From Micromonospora sp. NBC_00421 (GTDB lineage: Bacteria; Actinomycetota; Actinomycetes; Mycobacteriales; Micromonosporaceae), in the NCBI RefSeq assembly GCF_036017915.1, contig NZ_CP107929.1:2821501-2885500 (forward strand): DNA of 64,000 bases, given 5' to 3'. This document shows positions 38,922 through 48,164 of this stretch, one piece after another (within the stretch, counting starts at the first letter, position 1; every line of letters begins with the position of its first letter). Made by a program: the position numbers and the translations under genes. A model generated the notes under the pieces. It worked only from the letters and a program-made list of their open reading frames with translations. It was not told the origin of the DNA and did no database searches.

Positions 38922-40502
38922 TCACTCCCGCCAGCCGGCCAGCTCCACCCCCTTGGCGAGCTCGACCCGGAAGCCGAGGGTGATCTCGCCGCGTTCCCCC
39001 GGCCCGAGCCGCAGCCGCCAGGTCAGCTCGCCCAGCTCGGTGCGCTCGTCGGGCGGTGGGACGACGGTGGCCTCCCGGACCACCACCGCCTCGTCGCGGG
39101 AGACCGGCACCTGGTCGCGGACCTCCACCGTCGCGGGTCGGGGGGTGTGGTTGGCCACGCGGATCCGGTACTCCACGTCCCGCCGCCGGGTCGAGCCGAG
39201 GGTGGCCCTGGTGTCGGCCCGGCGGGTCAGCTCGCGTTCCACCCGGACCCGGTCGTCCACCCCGAGCGCCACCTCGGTCTCCTCGCCGGGAGCCCAGGTC
39301 GGCAGCCGGGTGGCGGCGACGAAGTCGGCGTCGTGGAACACCGCCGCCGGACCGGGGAGCAGGGTGTGCGCCGAGGTGTTGCGGACGGTCGCCCGCAGGT
39401 GCGCCTCGGCCGCCCGGACCGGCACGGTCACGTGGTCCAGGACGACAGGCAGGTCCAGCACCGCGATGACGGCCCGGTAGGCGCTGCCGTCGGCGGGCAC
39501 CGCCACCGCACGGACCGGCCGGTAGGTCGCCGCGGTGACCCCCTGCTCGACCTCGGCCACACTCTCCCGCACGCTGGGGCGCGGGGCCCCCGCACGGGCC
39601 ACCCCACCCCCGCCGGCCGGGGCCGCACCGGGTGCCGGGGGCGGCGGCGCGCCGAAGCTCGCCGCCGGCATCGCCGGCACCCGCCGGACCCGGTCGAGAT
39701 ACCAGGGCGACAACTCGGGTACGCCGGCAGCCGCCGCCGGGCGCGCGGTGGAGAGCTGGAGCGCGCACTCCGGCCAGTCCTCGCCGGTGTCCTGGGTGAC
39801 CAGGCCGAACCAGGTCACCGCCATGGTGTCCCCGGCCAGCCGCAGGTCGTAGGAGGACTGCCAGCGTGCCCCGTCGACCAGGTAGCTCAGCTCCAGGTCC
39901 ACTTCGGTGTCGTCGGCGTCCACCGCCACCGTCACCTCGGCGGCCAGCCGGTCCGGTTCCCGCTTGCCGCTCGCGCCGGCCAGGTCCCGCTCGACGGCCG
40001 ACAACTCCTCGGTCAGCTCGGTGCGCCGCCGGGCCAGCCCGCGTCGGCGGCGGTGCGACCCGGCGAGCTGGGCGGCCACCGAGTCGGCGAAGGTGGCCAC
40101 GTCGGCCGGGCCGGTGTCACCGGCGGCCAGTGTGCGGGCGTACGTGCCGCCGGCCCGGTCGGCCAGCCGGGCGAGGAACTGCCGCCGCTGCGTCTCGACC
40201 TCGGCGTCGTCGTCGACCTCGGCCAGTTCGTCGGCCAACTCCCGGGCCCGTTGCGTCAGTTCGCCGACCTGACCGTCGGTGCTGCGGGGCTGCCGCCAGG
40301 TGCTCACCTCCACGCCGAGGACGGTGACCGCGCCCCCGCCCCCGACCCGCAGGGAGTCCCGCCGCAGCCGCAACGGCAGGGGTGCGATCCGGACCCGGTG
40401 CTCGCCGGCGGGCAACCGGATGCTCCCCCGGCGGGTGACCCGGGCCCGGTCCGGATAGACGGTGACCGCTACCACGGGTGCTTCGATCTCCACGGAATCC
40501 AC
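38922..40502 (-). CDS. MuiA-like protein (DUF4140 + DUF4139)
   Basis: About 526 aa. The N-terminal DUF4140 region starts VVAVTVYPDRARVTRRGSIRLPAG. A coiled-coil middle (residues about 80-190, many Arg/Glu) follows, then the DUF4139 domain with LSYLVDGARWQSSYDLRL and VTQDTGEDWPECALQLSTA. The family is named mucoidy inhibitor A; its biochemical role is unclear. No signal peptide is seen. The start is uncertain: GTG 40502 fits the family, while an ATG at 40616 would add 38 unlikely residues. Confidence 0.82.
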   Translation of the reverse strand: MDSVEIEAPVVAVTVYPDRARVTRRGSIRLPAGEHRVRIAPLPLRLRRDSLRVGGGGAVTVLGVEVSTWRQPRSTDGQVGELTQRARELADELAEVDDDAEVETQRRQFLARLADRAGGTYARTLAAGDTGPADVATFADSVAAQLAGSHRRRRGLARRRTELTEELSAVERDLAGASGKREPDRLAAEVTVAVDADDTEVDLELSYLVDGARWQSSYDLRLAGDTMAVTWFGLVTQDTGEDWPECALQLSTARPAAAAGVPELSPWYLDRVRRVPAMPAASFGAPPPPAPGAAPAGGGGVARAGAPRPSVRESVAEVEQGVTAATYRPVRAVAVPADGSAYRAVIAVLDLPVVLDHVTVPVRAAEAHLRATVRNTSAHTLLPGPAAVFHDADFVAATRLPTWAPGEETEVALGVDDRVRVERELTRRADTRATLGSTRRRDVEYRIRVANHTPRPATVEVRDQVPVSRDEAVVVREATVVPPPDERTELGELTWRLRLGPGERGEITLGFRVELAKGVELAGWRE

Positions 40503-40677
40503 GGCGGCGAGGGTAACCGGACCGCGCTCGTGACCACGCGACGCCGGTCCGTGGCGCGATCCGCCTGATCGGGCTCGATCCTGGAAGCAGTCCCCTCGAT
40601 CGCGGCAGGATGCCACTACAACGCGGATCGAGCGCGATCATGGCGGTATCCGGTCAGCCCGGCCGACCGGTGACCGG

Positions 40678-41199
40678 TTACGCCGGTGGGAGGCAGACGA
40701 TGTCCAGCCGGCGGGGGCCGTGCACGCCCTCCACCCGGTTCAGCTCGATGTCGCTCGTCGCGGAGGGTCCGGAGATCATCGTCAGCGGGCGGGTGGGGTC
40801 GGACAGCGCGATCACCAGATCGGGCACGTCGGCCACGATCTGCTCGGCGCGTACCACGCAGACGTGGTGGTCGGGGACCAGGGTCAGCAGCCGCCGGCCC
40901 TGCGCCGCGCCCCCGTCGAGCACCAGGGTGCCGGTCTCGGCGACGGCGAGCGCGCAACCGGTCAGGACGGCCAGCCCGGGGGCGTCCAGCTCGGCGGCGG
41001 TGAGGGTGTCGCCGGAGAGCGTGGGCGGGCCCAGCCGGGTGGTCCAGTCCGGCGGCGTCCCGGCCGGCAGCACCACCCCGGACGCCCCGGCGAGCAGGGT
41101 GGCGAGCAGGTCGGGCAGCTCCGCCGGGGTGCACTGGCGCACGCCGGCACGGTAGTCCCCGGCCCGGACGGCGAAGAGCGCGGACAGGTCAGGAGCCAC
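40678..41199 (-). CDS. lutC: Lactate utilization protein C (LUD domain)
   Basis: 173 aa LUD-domain protein with GCALAVAETGTLVLDGG and the terminal GPSATSDIELNRVEGVHGPRRL, characteristic of LutC/YkgG. The GTG start overlaps the end of lutB by 11 bp. With LutA and LutB it forms the iron-sulfur L-lactate oxidase complex of the cytoplasm, turning lactate into pyruvate. Confidence 0.92.
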   Translation of the reverse strand: MAPDLSALFAVRAGDYRAGVRQCTPAELPDLLATLLAGASGVVLPAGTPPDWTTRLGPPTLSGDTLTAAELDAPGLAVLTGCALAVAETGTLVLDGGAAQGRRLLTLVPDHHVCVVRAEQIVADVPDLVIALSDPTRPLTMISGPSATSDIELNRVEGVHGPRRLDIVCLPPA

Positions 41200-42640
41200 G
41201 GGTCCGGCTCCACCAGTCGCGGAAGGACTCGTCGGCCGGCAGCGGGGCGTCCCGGTGCGTCGTCCACGCCGACAGCGGCCACGGTGCCCGGCGCAGCCGC
41301 CCGCCGTGCCGCCGGGTCAGCACCCGCAGCGGCCGCCCGCCCGCCCGGGCCGTCCGCAACGCCGCCCGCCACCGGCGACGGTCGCGCATCGTCCAGGCAA
41401 GCCACGCCATCGCCGCCCGTTCGGCCGCCGGCTTCGGCCCCTGCTGGCGCAGGTGCACCAGGATCGCCGGAATGTCGATCTTGACCGGACAGACGTCGTA
41501 GCAGGCCCCACAGAGCGTCGAGGCGTACGGCAGTGTCGCGTTGTGGCCGGCGTCCTGACCGGTGAGCTGGGGCGACAGGATCGCACCGATCGGCCCGGGA
41601 TAGACCGAGCCGTAGGCGTGGCCGCCGACCCGCTCGTAGACCGGGCACACGTTCAGGCAGGCCGAGCAGCGGATGCAGCGCAGCGCCGCCCGGCCCACCG
41701 GGTCCGCCGCGATCCGGCGGCGACCGTTGTCCAGCAGCACGACGTGCAGCCGGCGCGGCCCGTCCCCCGGGGTCACCCCGGTGAAGATCGAGGTGTACGG
41801 GTTCATCCGCTCACCTGTCGACGAACGCGGTAGCAGGCGCAGGAAGTCACCCAGGTCGGCGAAGCGGGGCAGCAGCTTCTCCACCCCGACCACGGCGATC
41901 AGGGTGTCCGGCAGGGTCAGGCACATCCGGCCGTTGCCCTCGGACTCCACCACCACCAGCGAGCCGGTCTCGGCCACCGCGAAGTTGGCCCCGCAGATCG
42001 CCACCCGGGCCGCCAGGAAGGTACGCCTCAGATAGTCCCGGGCAGCGCCGGCCAGCACCGCCGGGTCGTCCGAGTCGGCGGTGAAGCCGGGCATCCGGCG
42101 GGCGAAGATCTCCCGGATCTGCCCCCGGTCGTAGTGGATCGCCGGCACCAGGATGTGCGACGGGGTGTCGTCGGCGAGTTGCACGATCAGCTCGGCCAGG
42201 TCGGTCTCCACCGCCGTCACCCCGGCCGCCGCCAGCGCCTCGTTGAGGCCGATCTCCTGGGTCGCCATCGACTTGACCTTCACCACCCGGTCGACGCCCT
42301 GCGCCCGGACCAGCTCGGTGACCACCGCGTTGGCGGCGGCGGCGTCCACCGCATGGTGCACCGTCGCCCCGGCGGCGGTGGCCGCCCGCGCGAACTGGGC
42401 CACCAGCTGGGGCAGCCGGTCGATCACGTCGTCCTTGACCCGGGCCGCCCGGTCGCGCAACCGTTCCCAGTCCGGCACCTCGGCCACCACCGCGGCCCGC
42501 TTCTCCCGGATGGTGCGGGTGGCCCGGCCCAGGTTCGCCCGGAGCCGGGTGTCGCGCAGCGCGCTGGCCGCCGCCCGGGGGAAGGGGGTGACCGCCACGA
42601 TGGGCAGCTGTCGGCCCCGCTGGGGGCGTGCTCGCGTCAC
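41189..42640 (-). CDS. lutB: Lactate utilization protein B, iron-sulfur LUD-domain protein
   Basis: 483 aa. The N-terminal LUD domain includes KVKSMATQEIGLNEAL and AICGANFAVAETGSLVVVESEGNGR. Two 4Fe-4S motifs follow: CIRCSACLNVCPVY and CGACYDVCPVKIDIP. The GTG start at 42640 is fixed by the GTGA overlap with the lutA stop. It is the electron-transfer subunit of the LutABC lactate oxidation complex. Confidence 0.93.
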   Translation of the reverse strand: MTRARPQRGRQLPIVAVTPFPRAAASALRDTRLRANLGRATRTIREKRAAVVAEVPDWERLRDRAARVKDDVIDRLPQLVAQFARAATAAGATVHHAVDAAAANAVVTELVRAQGVDRVVKVKSMATQEIGLNEALAAAGVTAVETDLAELIVQLADDTPSHILVPAIHYDRGQIREIFARRMPGFTADSDDPAVLAGAARDYLRRTFLAARVAICGANFAVAETGSLVVVESEGNGRMCLTLPDTLIAVVGVEKLLPRFADLGDFLRLLPRSSTGERMNPYTSIFTGVTPGDGPRRLHVVLLDNGRRRIAADPVGRAALRCIRCSACLNVCPVYERVGGHAYGSVYPGPIGAILSPQLTGQDAGHNATLPYASTLCGACYDVCPVKIDIPAILVHLRQQGPKPAAERAAMAWLAWTMRDRRRWRAALRTARAGGRPLRVLTRRHGGRLRRAPWPLSAWTTHRDAPLPADESFRDWWSRTRGS

Positions 42641-43323
42641 CTCCCCTCCCCGACGCCGGTCGCGGCGAGGATCTCGGCATAGTGGACGGGTCGCGGGGCA
42701 CCGGGTCGGCGGGCCAGTCCCCCACCGATGTGGGCCAGGCAGGAGCTGTCGGCGGCGGCCAGGTAGTCGGCGCCGGTGGTCACCGCGTGGTCGCACTTGT
42801 CGGCCAGCATGGCACCGGAGACGGCGGCGTTCTTCAGCGCGAAGGTGCCGCCGAAGCCGCAGCACTGCTCCGGCTCGGGCAGTTCCCGCAGCTCCAGGTC
42901 GCGCACCGCGCCGAGCAGCCGCAGCGGCCGGTCGCCCAGCCGCAGCATCCGCAGCCCGTGGCAGGTCGGATGGTAGGTGACCCGGTACGGGAAACGGGCC
43001 CCCACGTCGGTCACCGCGAGCACGTCCACCAGCAGCTCGGACAGCTCGTACACCGGCAGGCCGGTGTGCGCCCGCAGGTGGGCCACGCAGGAACCGGACG
43101 GGGAGACCACGACGTCGTGGCCGGCGAACGCCGCCTCGGTGGCCCGCTCCAGGGCACGGGCCGGAGCCGGGTGGCCGGTGTTGGCGTGCAACTGCCCGCA
43201 GCAGCTCTGCGCGGCGGGGAAGGTCACGGTGTGGCCGAGCCGTTCCAGCACCGTCACGGTGGCGATGCCGACACGCGGGAAGAACGCGTCGTTGAGGCAG
43301 GTGACGAACAACGCGATGCGCAC
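42637..43323 (-). CDS. lutA: Lactate utilization protein A, CCG-domain iron-sulfur protein
   Basis: 228 aa with two cysteine-rich CCG motifs, SCCGQLHANTGH and QCCGFGGTF, as in LutA/GlpC-type heterodisulfide-reductase-like subunits. GTG 43323 follows a purine-rich GAGGGGG. It is first gene of lutABC and divergent from the SDR gene at 43528. The roughly 200-bp space between them has an AT-rich stretch (GTATATGTTCTATG) near 43363-43376 that probably contains promoter elements. Confidence 0.92.
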   Translation of the reverse strand: MRIALFVTCLNDAFFPRVGIATVTVLERLGHTVTFPAAQSCCGQLHANTGHPAPARALERATEAAFAGHDVVVSPSGSCVAHLRAHTGLPVYELSELLVDVLAVTDVGARFPYRVTYHPTCHGLRMLRLGDRPLRLLGAVRDLELRELPEPEQCCGFGGTFALKNAAVSGAMLADKCDHAVTTGADYLAAADSSCLAHIGGGLARRPGAPRPVHYAEILAATGVGEGR

Positions 43324-43527
43324 CGAGCCCCCTCGTCCGCCTGCGGGCCGTGATCGACGAGATCGTATATGTTCTATGGAGTTCGGTGCGAGGTGCGACA
43401 TCCCGCGGTTTCGTCGGCCGGGCGGGCCGCCGGACCGCCGATCGTAGCGGCGTACCGGTCCCGGTGGGCGCTCGATGCGGGTGCGGCGTCCTCCGGTCCA
43501 CGCCGCCCGCGGGTACGAGGTGCCGAG

Positions 43528-44265
43528 ATGACGGATTTCCACGGTCTGGTGGCCGCGGTCACCGGTGGTGGTTCGGGCATCGGCGCGGCAGTCGCCGACC
43601 TGCTGGCCGAACGCGGGGCGCGGGTCGCCGTCCTCGATCGCGACCCCGGTGTCGGCGGGGCGCACCTGCGGCTCACCGCCGACGTCGGCGGCCCGCTGGA
43701 GCAGGCCATGGACCGGGTCGCCGCGACCCTGGGTGGTCTCGACGTGCTGGTGAACTGCGCGGCGATCAGCGCGGTCGGGTCGGTGGAGACCGCCGACGAC
43801 GCCGAGTGGCACCGCTGCCTGGACGTCAACGTCGTCGGGGTCGCCCGGGCCTGCCGGGCCGCCCTGCCGCACCTGCGCCGCTCGACCAGTGCGGCCATCG
43901 TCAGCATCACCTCGATCGCGGCGACGGCGGGGCTGGTGGACCGGGCGGTCTACTCCGCCACCAAGGGCGCGGTGCACGCGCTGAGCCTGGCCATGGCCGC
44001 CGACCTGGTCGGCGACGGCATCCGGGTGTGCACGGTGGCGCCGGGCACGGTGGACACCCCGTGGGTGGCGCGGCTGCTCGCCGGCGCAGCCGACCCGACC
44101 GCGGAGAAGCGCCGGCTGGCCGCCCGGCAGCCCACCGGCCGGCTGGTCACCGCCGACGAGGTCGCCCGAGCGGTGGCGTTCCTGGCCTCTCCGCTGTCCG
44201 GGGCGACCACCGGCACCGCGCTGGCCGTCGACGGCGGCATGTCCGGCCTGCGGCTGGTCCGCTGA
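43528..44265 (+). CDS. Short-chain dehydrogenase, 2-keto-3-deoxy-sugar-acid dehydrogenase-like
   Basis: 245 aa. The NAD(P) motif is TGGGSGIG and the catalytic set Ser (SITSIA), Tyr-Lys (YSATKG). The stretches VAPGTVDTPWVARLL and RQPTGRLVTADEVARAVAFLASP match the BDH2/2-keto-3-deoxy-L-fuconate dehydrogenase branch of the SDR family. ATG 43528 has GAGG upstream; the long upstream extension of the frame is not family-like. With the FAH hydrolase next door and divergent lutABC, it fits the late steps of L-fucose or L-rhamnose oxidation. Substrate inferred, not proven. Confidence 0.85.
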   Translation: MTDFHGLVAAVTGGGSGIGAAVADLLAERGARVAVLDRDPGVGGAHLRLTADVGGPLEQAMDRVAATLGGLDVLVNCAAISAVGSVETADDAEWHRCLDVNVVGVARACRAALPHLRRSTSAAIVSITSIAATAGLVDRAVYSATKGAVHALSLAMAADLVGDGIRVCTVAPGTVDTPWVARLLAGAADPTAEKRRLAARQPTGRLVTADEVARAVAFLASPLSGATTGTALAVDGGMSGLRLVR

Positions 44266-44324
44266 TCCGGCCGGACGGCGGCCGGGAAGACGGCGTTCCC
44301 GGGCGACGGTCCGCAGCCCGCCGG

Positions 44325-45164
44325 TCAGGCCGCCGCCATGGTGACCCGCTGCCGGCCCAGGCCGTCCACCTCGACCTCCACCACGTCACCGGGCCGCAGG
44401 TAGGGGAACCGGCCGGAGAGACCGACCCCCTCCGGCGTACCGGTGTTGATCACGTCGCCGGGGTCGAGCACCATGTACTGCGACAGATGCCAGATCAGGT
44501 ACGCCACGTCGAAGACCATGTCCCCGGTGCGGGAGTCCTGCCGGGGCTCACCGTTGACCCAGGAACGTAGTCCGAGGTCCTGCACGTCGGCGATCTCGTC
44601 CGGGGTGACCAGCCACGGGCCGAGCGGTTGGAAGGTCTCGCAGGACTTCCCCTTGGACCACTGACCGCCGGAGTCGCGCAGTTGGAAGTCGCGTTCGGAC
44701 ACGTCGTTGGAGACGAGGTAACCCGCGACGTGGGCCAGGCTCTGCGCGGGCGACTCCAGGTAGCGGGCCCGCCGGCCGATGACCACGGCCAGCTCGACCT
44801 CCCAGTCGGTGGCGGTCGCGCCGCGCGGCACCAGCACCTCGTCGTACGGGCCGACGACGGTGTTGGGGGCCTTGTAGAAGACGATCGGGGTCTCCGGCGG
44901 GGCGACCCCGGACTCGGCGGCATGCGCGGCGTAGTTCTGCCCCACGCAGAGCACCACGCCGGGCCGGGCCACCGGCGGGCCGATCCGCAGGCCCGAGACG
45001 TCCACCTCCGGCAGGTCACGCGCCGCCCGCACCCTGGCCGGGCCGTCGGAGGCGAGGAAGGCGGCGTCGATGTCCGGGGTGAGCGCGGACAGGTCGTAGT
45101 GTCTGCCGTCGGCGTACAGCACCGGCCGCTCCGCGCCGGCCGGACCCACCCGCATCAGCCTCAT
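44325..45164 (-). CDS. Fumarylacetoacetate hydrolase-family protein, 2,4-diketo-3-deoxy-fuconate/rhamnonate hydrolase-like
   Basis: 279 aa. The FAH fold is shown by CVGQNYAAHAAESG, the metal-binding Glu pair in TDWEVELAVVIGR, WSKGKSCETFQPLGPWLVTPDE and GDVINTGTPEGVG. The WSKGK...F.PLGPWL stretch is typical of enzymes cleaving 2,4-diketo-3-deoxy-L-fuconate or -rhamnonate, giving pyruvate and lactate. ATG 45164 has GAGAGG seven bases upstream. The lactate would be consumed by LutABC encoded 1 kb away. Confidence 0.87.
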   Translation of the reverse strand: MRLMRVGPAGAERPVLYADGRHYDLSALTPDIDAAFLASDGPARVRAARDLPEVDVSGLRIGPPVARPGVVLCVGQNYAAHAAESGVAPPETPIVFYKAPNTVVGPYDEVLVPRGATATDWEVELAVVIGRRARYLESPAQSLAHVAGYLVSNDVSERDFQLRDSGGQWSKGKSCETFQPLGPWLVTPDEIADVQDLGLRSWVNGEPRQDSRTGDMVFDVAYLIWHLSQYMVLDPGDVINTGTPEGVGLSGRFPYLRPGDVVEVEVDGLGRQRVTMAAA

Positions 45165-45381
45165 CCGATGACCTCTCCCGATCGGGCACGTCGTCAGCGC
45201 CATCCAGGATCGTAGATCACCCAGGACCGCCCGGCCGGCGCCTGGGCCGGTGCCCGACAGCGCCCGTGCCCCGACACGGCAGCGGGATGCCCGGTGGGGG
45301 GACCCGAGCCGTGCCCGGCCCTCCACTGACGATCGCCTACGCTGTCGGGCCCGACATCACCGCAGCCGAGGGACGAGACAC

Positions 45382-45999
45382 ATGATGGATCCGACATTCA
45401 CCACCGGGGTACCACACGCGGCGCGGGCGGGCGCGCTGATCCTCGCGAGCCTGCTGATGGTGACCGGCTGTTCGGGCACCATCGAGCCCGGCCGCTCGGG
45501 GTCGGACGGGACGCCGCCGCGCCCCAGCCCTGCCGCCATGCGCCTGGACAAGCCGACGAAGGTGCTGGGCACCTGGAACGAATCGCTCGACCGGCGACTG
45601 ACACAGGTCGCCCAGAGCAACATGGGGGAGCTCAAGAGGCTGCTCGACGGTGAACCGCTCAGCGCGCTGGGCACCGCCTACATCCCGGTCAAGGAGGAGC
45701 ACTCGGCCGAACTCGGGCTGTACCGACCCGGCGACGAGCGCGTCGTCCTGCTCAGCGGGGTCTCCGGCACGGTCGCCGACCCTGAGCGGACCCTGGACCT
45801 CGTGTTCACCCGACTCACGGCCATCACGGGCGTGACACCGGTCCCCCCGGGACCGATCGGCGGGTCCGCCCGTTGCGGGGAGGGCCAGAGCAGCGGTGCC
45901 CGGGTCGACGTCTGCGCCTGGGCCGACCGGCACACGCTCGGTATGGTCCACCTCTTCCGCTTTCCGCAGACCGCACACCCGGAAGAGACTCTCCGGTAG
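45382..45999 (+). CDS. Putative lipoprotein of unknown function
   Basis: 205 aa. A signal peptide with lipobox (ALILASLLMVTGC, Cys near residue 31) predicts a membrane-anchored lipoprotein. The mature part is soluble, with the stretch EEHSAELGLYRPGDERVVLLSGVSG and two Cys (ARCGEGQ and VDVCAWAD) that could form a disulfide. I do not recognise a family. A second ATG follows directly. Confidence 0.75.
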   Translation: MMDPTFTTGVPHAARAGALILASLLMVTGCSGTIEPGRSGSDGTPPRPSPAAMRLDKPTKVLGTWNESLDRRLTQVAQSNMGELKRLLDGEPLSALGTAYIPVKEEHSAELGLYRPGDERVVLLSGVSGTVADPERTLDLVFTRLTAITGVTPVPPGPIGGSARCGEGQSSGARVDVCAWADRHTLGMVHLFRFPQTAHPEETLR

Positions 46000-46046
46000 A
46001 TCCGTGCTCAGACCGAGCACACTGTGCCATGAACGTGTGAGATTCG

Positions 46047-46400
46047 TTGGCGTTCCCCGAGCTGTCCAAGCTGCTCGACGAATGGTCGACCGCCTTCCGG
46101 GCCGCCGTCACCGCCGGACCGGCCGCCTCGACGAAGTCCACCTCGCCGGGCCCGGGAGATCGCGGTGCACACCTACGACGCCGAGGTCACCACGGGCACC
46201 CCGCGGCCGCTGCCGGACGAGTGACCCCCGACGATGTCGGGGAGTTCCTGTTCACCCGCTGCGCCACGACGGCGGCCTGGCCGCACGAGCCGGTCGCCGC
46301 CGACCACCACGCTACCGAGGGTCGTTCCTGGGCGGCGACCGGCGGCTCTTCGACCTGCTCGTGGCCTGGGACCCGGAGGTGTGGGAGCCGCCGGTAGCCC
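46047..46400 (+). pseudogene. Decayed maleylpyruvate isomerase-like (mycothiol-dependent) gene
   Basis: Pieces of one protein family appear in different frames: RAREIAVHTYDAEVTTGTPRPLPDE then a stop, VTPDDVGEFLFTRCATTAAWPHEPV in the next frame, and RLFDLLVAWDPEVWEPP in a third. The first two are typical of MDMPI-type proteins (WAREIAVH...DAE, DGVDEFL...). Several frameshifts and missing segments show a broken relic. It sits just past the end of the TauE/SafE gene. Confidence 0.55.
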
Positions 46401-46402
46401 GG

Positions 46403-47332
46403 TCAGCTGGACGTGGTGGCGGGTTCCCCGGCGCCGCTCTCCGGTCCGACGGCGACCGGCGCGGCCTGCCGGTCGGCCAGGTGCTGGCGCAGCGACCAGG
46501 TCACCGCCGCCACCCAGAGCACCGCGACGACCAGGTAGCAGGCGTAACGGGCGGCAGCCGGCGCGGCGATCCAGTCGCTGCGCAGCAGGGTCCGGATGTT
46601 GGTCAGCACGATGACCCCGCCGACGGCGGAGCCGAGGACCCGGGGCGGGACCAGCCGCACCAGCCAGGCGGCGATCGGCGCGGCGATCATGCCACCGAGC
46701 AGCAGCGCGCCCACCCAGCCGAAGTTGATGTTCGCCGAGCCGATGCCGGCCAGGAATCCGAGGCTGGCGGCGACCGCCACCAGGAACTCGCTGGTGTCGA
46801 TCGAGCCGATCACCCGGCGGGGCTCCAACCGGCCGCTGGCCAGGATCGCGGGGGTGCCGACCGGTCCCCAACCGCCGCCACCGGTGGCGTCGACGAAGCC
46901 CGCGACCAGCCCCAGTGGACCGAGGAAACGCTTGCGCAGGGGCAGCCCGACGCGTTCCCGGGGCAGTCCGGCGACGGTGAACCGGATCAGCACGTACAAC
47001 CCGAGGGTGAGCAGGATCAGCGACATGATCGGGGCCGCGGTCTCGGTGGAGAGACGGGACAGGAAGGTCGCCCCGGCGAACGCGCCGACGGCACCCGGCA
47101 CACCGACCCGGCGGACCACCGTCCAGTCGACGTTGCCGAACCGCCAGTGCGCGGCTCCGGAGACCAGGGTGGTGCCGATCTCGGCCAGGTGAACAGTTGC
47201 CGAGGCGCTCGCCGCCCCGGTGTTGAGGGCCAACAAAAGTGTTGTGGATGTCACACCGTACGCCATCCCGAGGCTGCCATCGACCAGTTGCGCACCGAGG
47301 CCGACGAAGGCAAGAAGAAGCAGGCTACGCAC
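46403..47332 (-). CDS. TauE/SafE family membrane permease
   Basis: About 309 aa with eight or so hydrophobic segments. It begins SLLLLAFVGLGAQLVDGSLGMAYGVTSTTLLL and has FVDATGGGGWGPVGTPAIL, the paired glycine-rich motifs of the sulfite/sulfoacetate exporter family. The start is uncertain: GTG 47332 fits the family's N-terminus, whereas GTG 47389 would add a charged tail. It probably exports a sulfur anion such as sulfite or an organosulfonate. It lies upstream of and divergent from the PKS-sulfotransferase cluster, though no link is shown. Confidence 0.88.
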   Translation of the reverse strand: MRSLLLLAFVGLGAQLVDGSLGMAYGVTSTTLLLALNTGAASASATVHLAEIGTTLVSGAAHWRFGNVDWTVVRRVGVPGAVGAFAGATFLSRLSTETAAPIMSLILLTLGLYVLIRFTVAGLPRERVGLPLRKRFLGPLGLVAGFVDATGGGGWGPVGTPAILASGRLEPRRVIGSIDTSEFLVAVAASLGFLAGIGSANINFGWVGALLLGGMIAAPIAAWLVRLVPPRVLGSAVGGVIVLTNIRTLLRSDWIAAPAAARYACYLVVAVLWVAAVTWSLRQHLADRQAAPVAVGPESGAGEPATTSS

Positions 47333-48164
47333 AATAACCGCCGATCCGGAAGATGAATGGGCAAGGCGGCCCCGCCGGGGGCGGACCACCGTGGAGGTGA
47401 TGACCGTCTCGGCTGGTCGGGGCCGGTGCAGGAGTGGGCGCTGCCGGAGAAATCAGCATGCAGATCGCTCGGGCCGACTCGTTCGACAGCGCGACAGACA
47501 GTGCATGAAACGTTCGTTAAGTGAGCTCGCCGACCGTCGGCAAAGGCTGGCGTCCGACCAGCCCAGCACCCTTCTCGGCGAAGCACTCAGGGACGACTCC
47601 CCCGCCGAGGACCACCGTCGAGGTCAGCGACGACGGGCGAGGCGAGGGCGGAGCGAGCAATTGCCCCCCGCCCCACCAGGCAACTTGATGATCGAAGCCA
47701 ATCCCACCTCGCCTCACGAATGCCATAGCTAATCGATAGGGAATGCCGGCATGAATGCCGATACGGATCTTTGAGGCTCACCACAATCGATGGCAAGACC
47801 CGTTCCACATGGTGGGACAAAAGAGGAGTCGATCTCCACGACCAGGGGTTACCTGGGCAACGGAAAACAGTTTGGAAATAAATCTGTAAATGGCCGGACA
47901 ACCTACGGTGACACGATCCGGTGACAGCGTCGATGCATCGACGAACATTTCGCCTGGCTGACCCGGTGGCATATCCCGTAGCCTTTGTAGGAAATCTTCA
48001 GCCACACCGTCCAGATCGTTGGATTTAACCGGGACGTAACTGGGCGACGCTAGGTTGTGACTCAGCGCGACATTCACTGCCGCAAATCCACTGCACTCGC
48101 CGGTGTCTCGCCGGCAAATCCCCCCCGTCACCACGCGATCCTTCGCGACCGAAGTGGGAGCCCG
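47333..48164. other. Long AT-richer intergenic region upstream of the PKS cluster
   Basis: About 830 bases with no gene I can defend. Base composition is clearly less GC-rich between about 47690 and 48060 than elsewhere, as in promoter regions or acquired DNA. Short open frames (47505-47732 plus; 47778-48134 minus) lack the GC3 bias of real genes here. It should contain the promoters of the TauE/SafE gene and of the PKS operon. No regulator gene for the cluster is seen. Confidence 0.5.

Noticed and set aside
40503..40616. N-terminal extension of the MuiA-like protein from ATG 40616
   Set aside because: Adds 38 Arg/Gly-rich residues absent in the family; GTG 40502 fits the domain start better, though a ribosome site is not clear for either.
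47333..47730. Riboswitch before the TauE/SafE gene
   Set aside because: I could not find a conserved aptamer pattern. A covariance search would decide.
47505..47732. 75-codon frame possibly encoding a small peptide upstream of the PKS
   Set aside because: No convincing ribosome site, no GC3 bias and a low-complexity Arg-rich middle; insufficient to call a gene.
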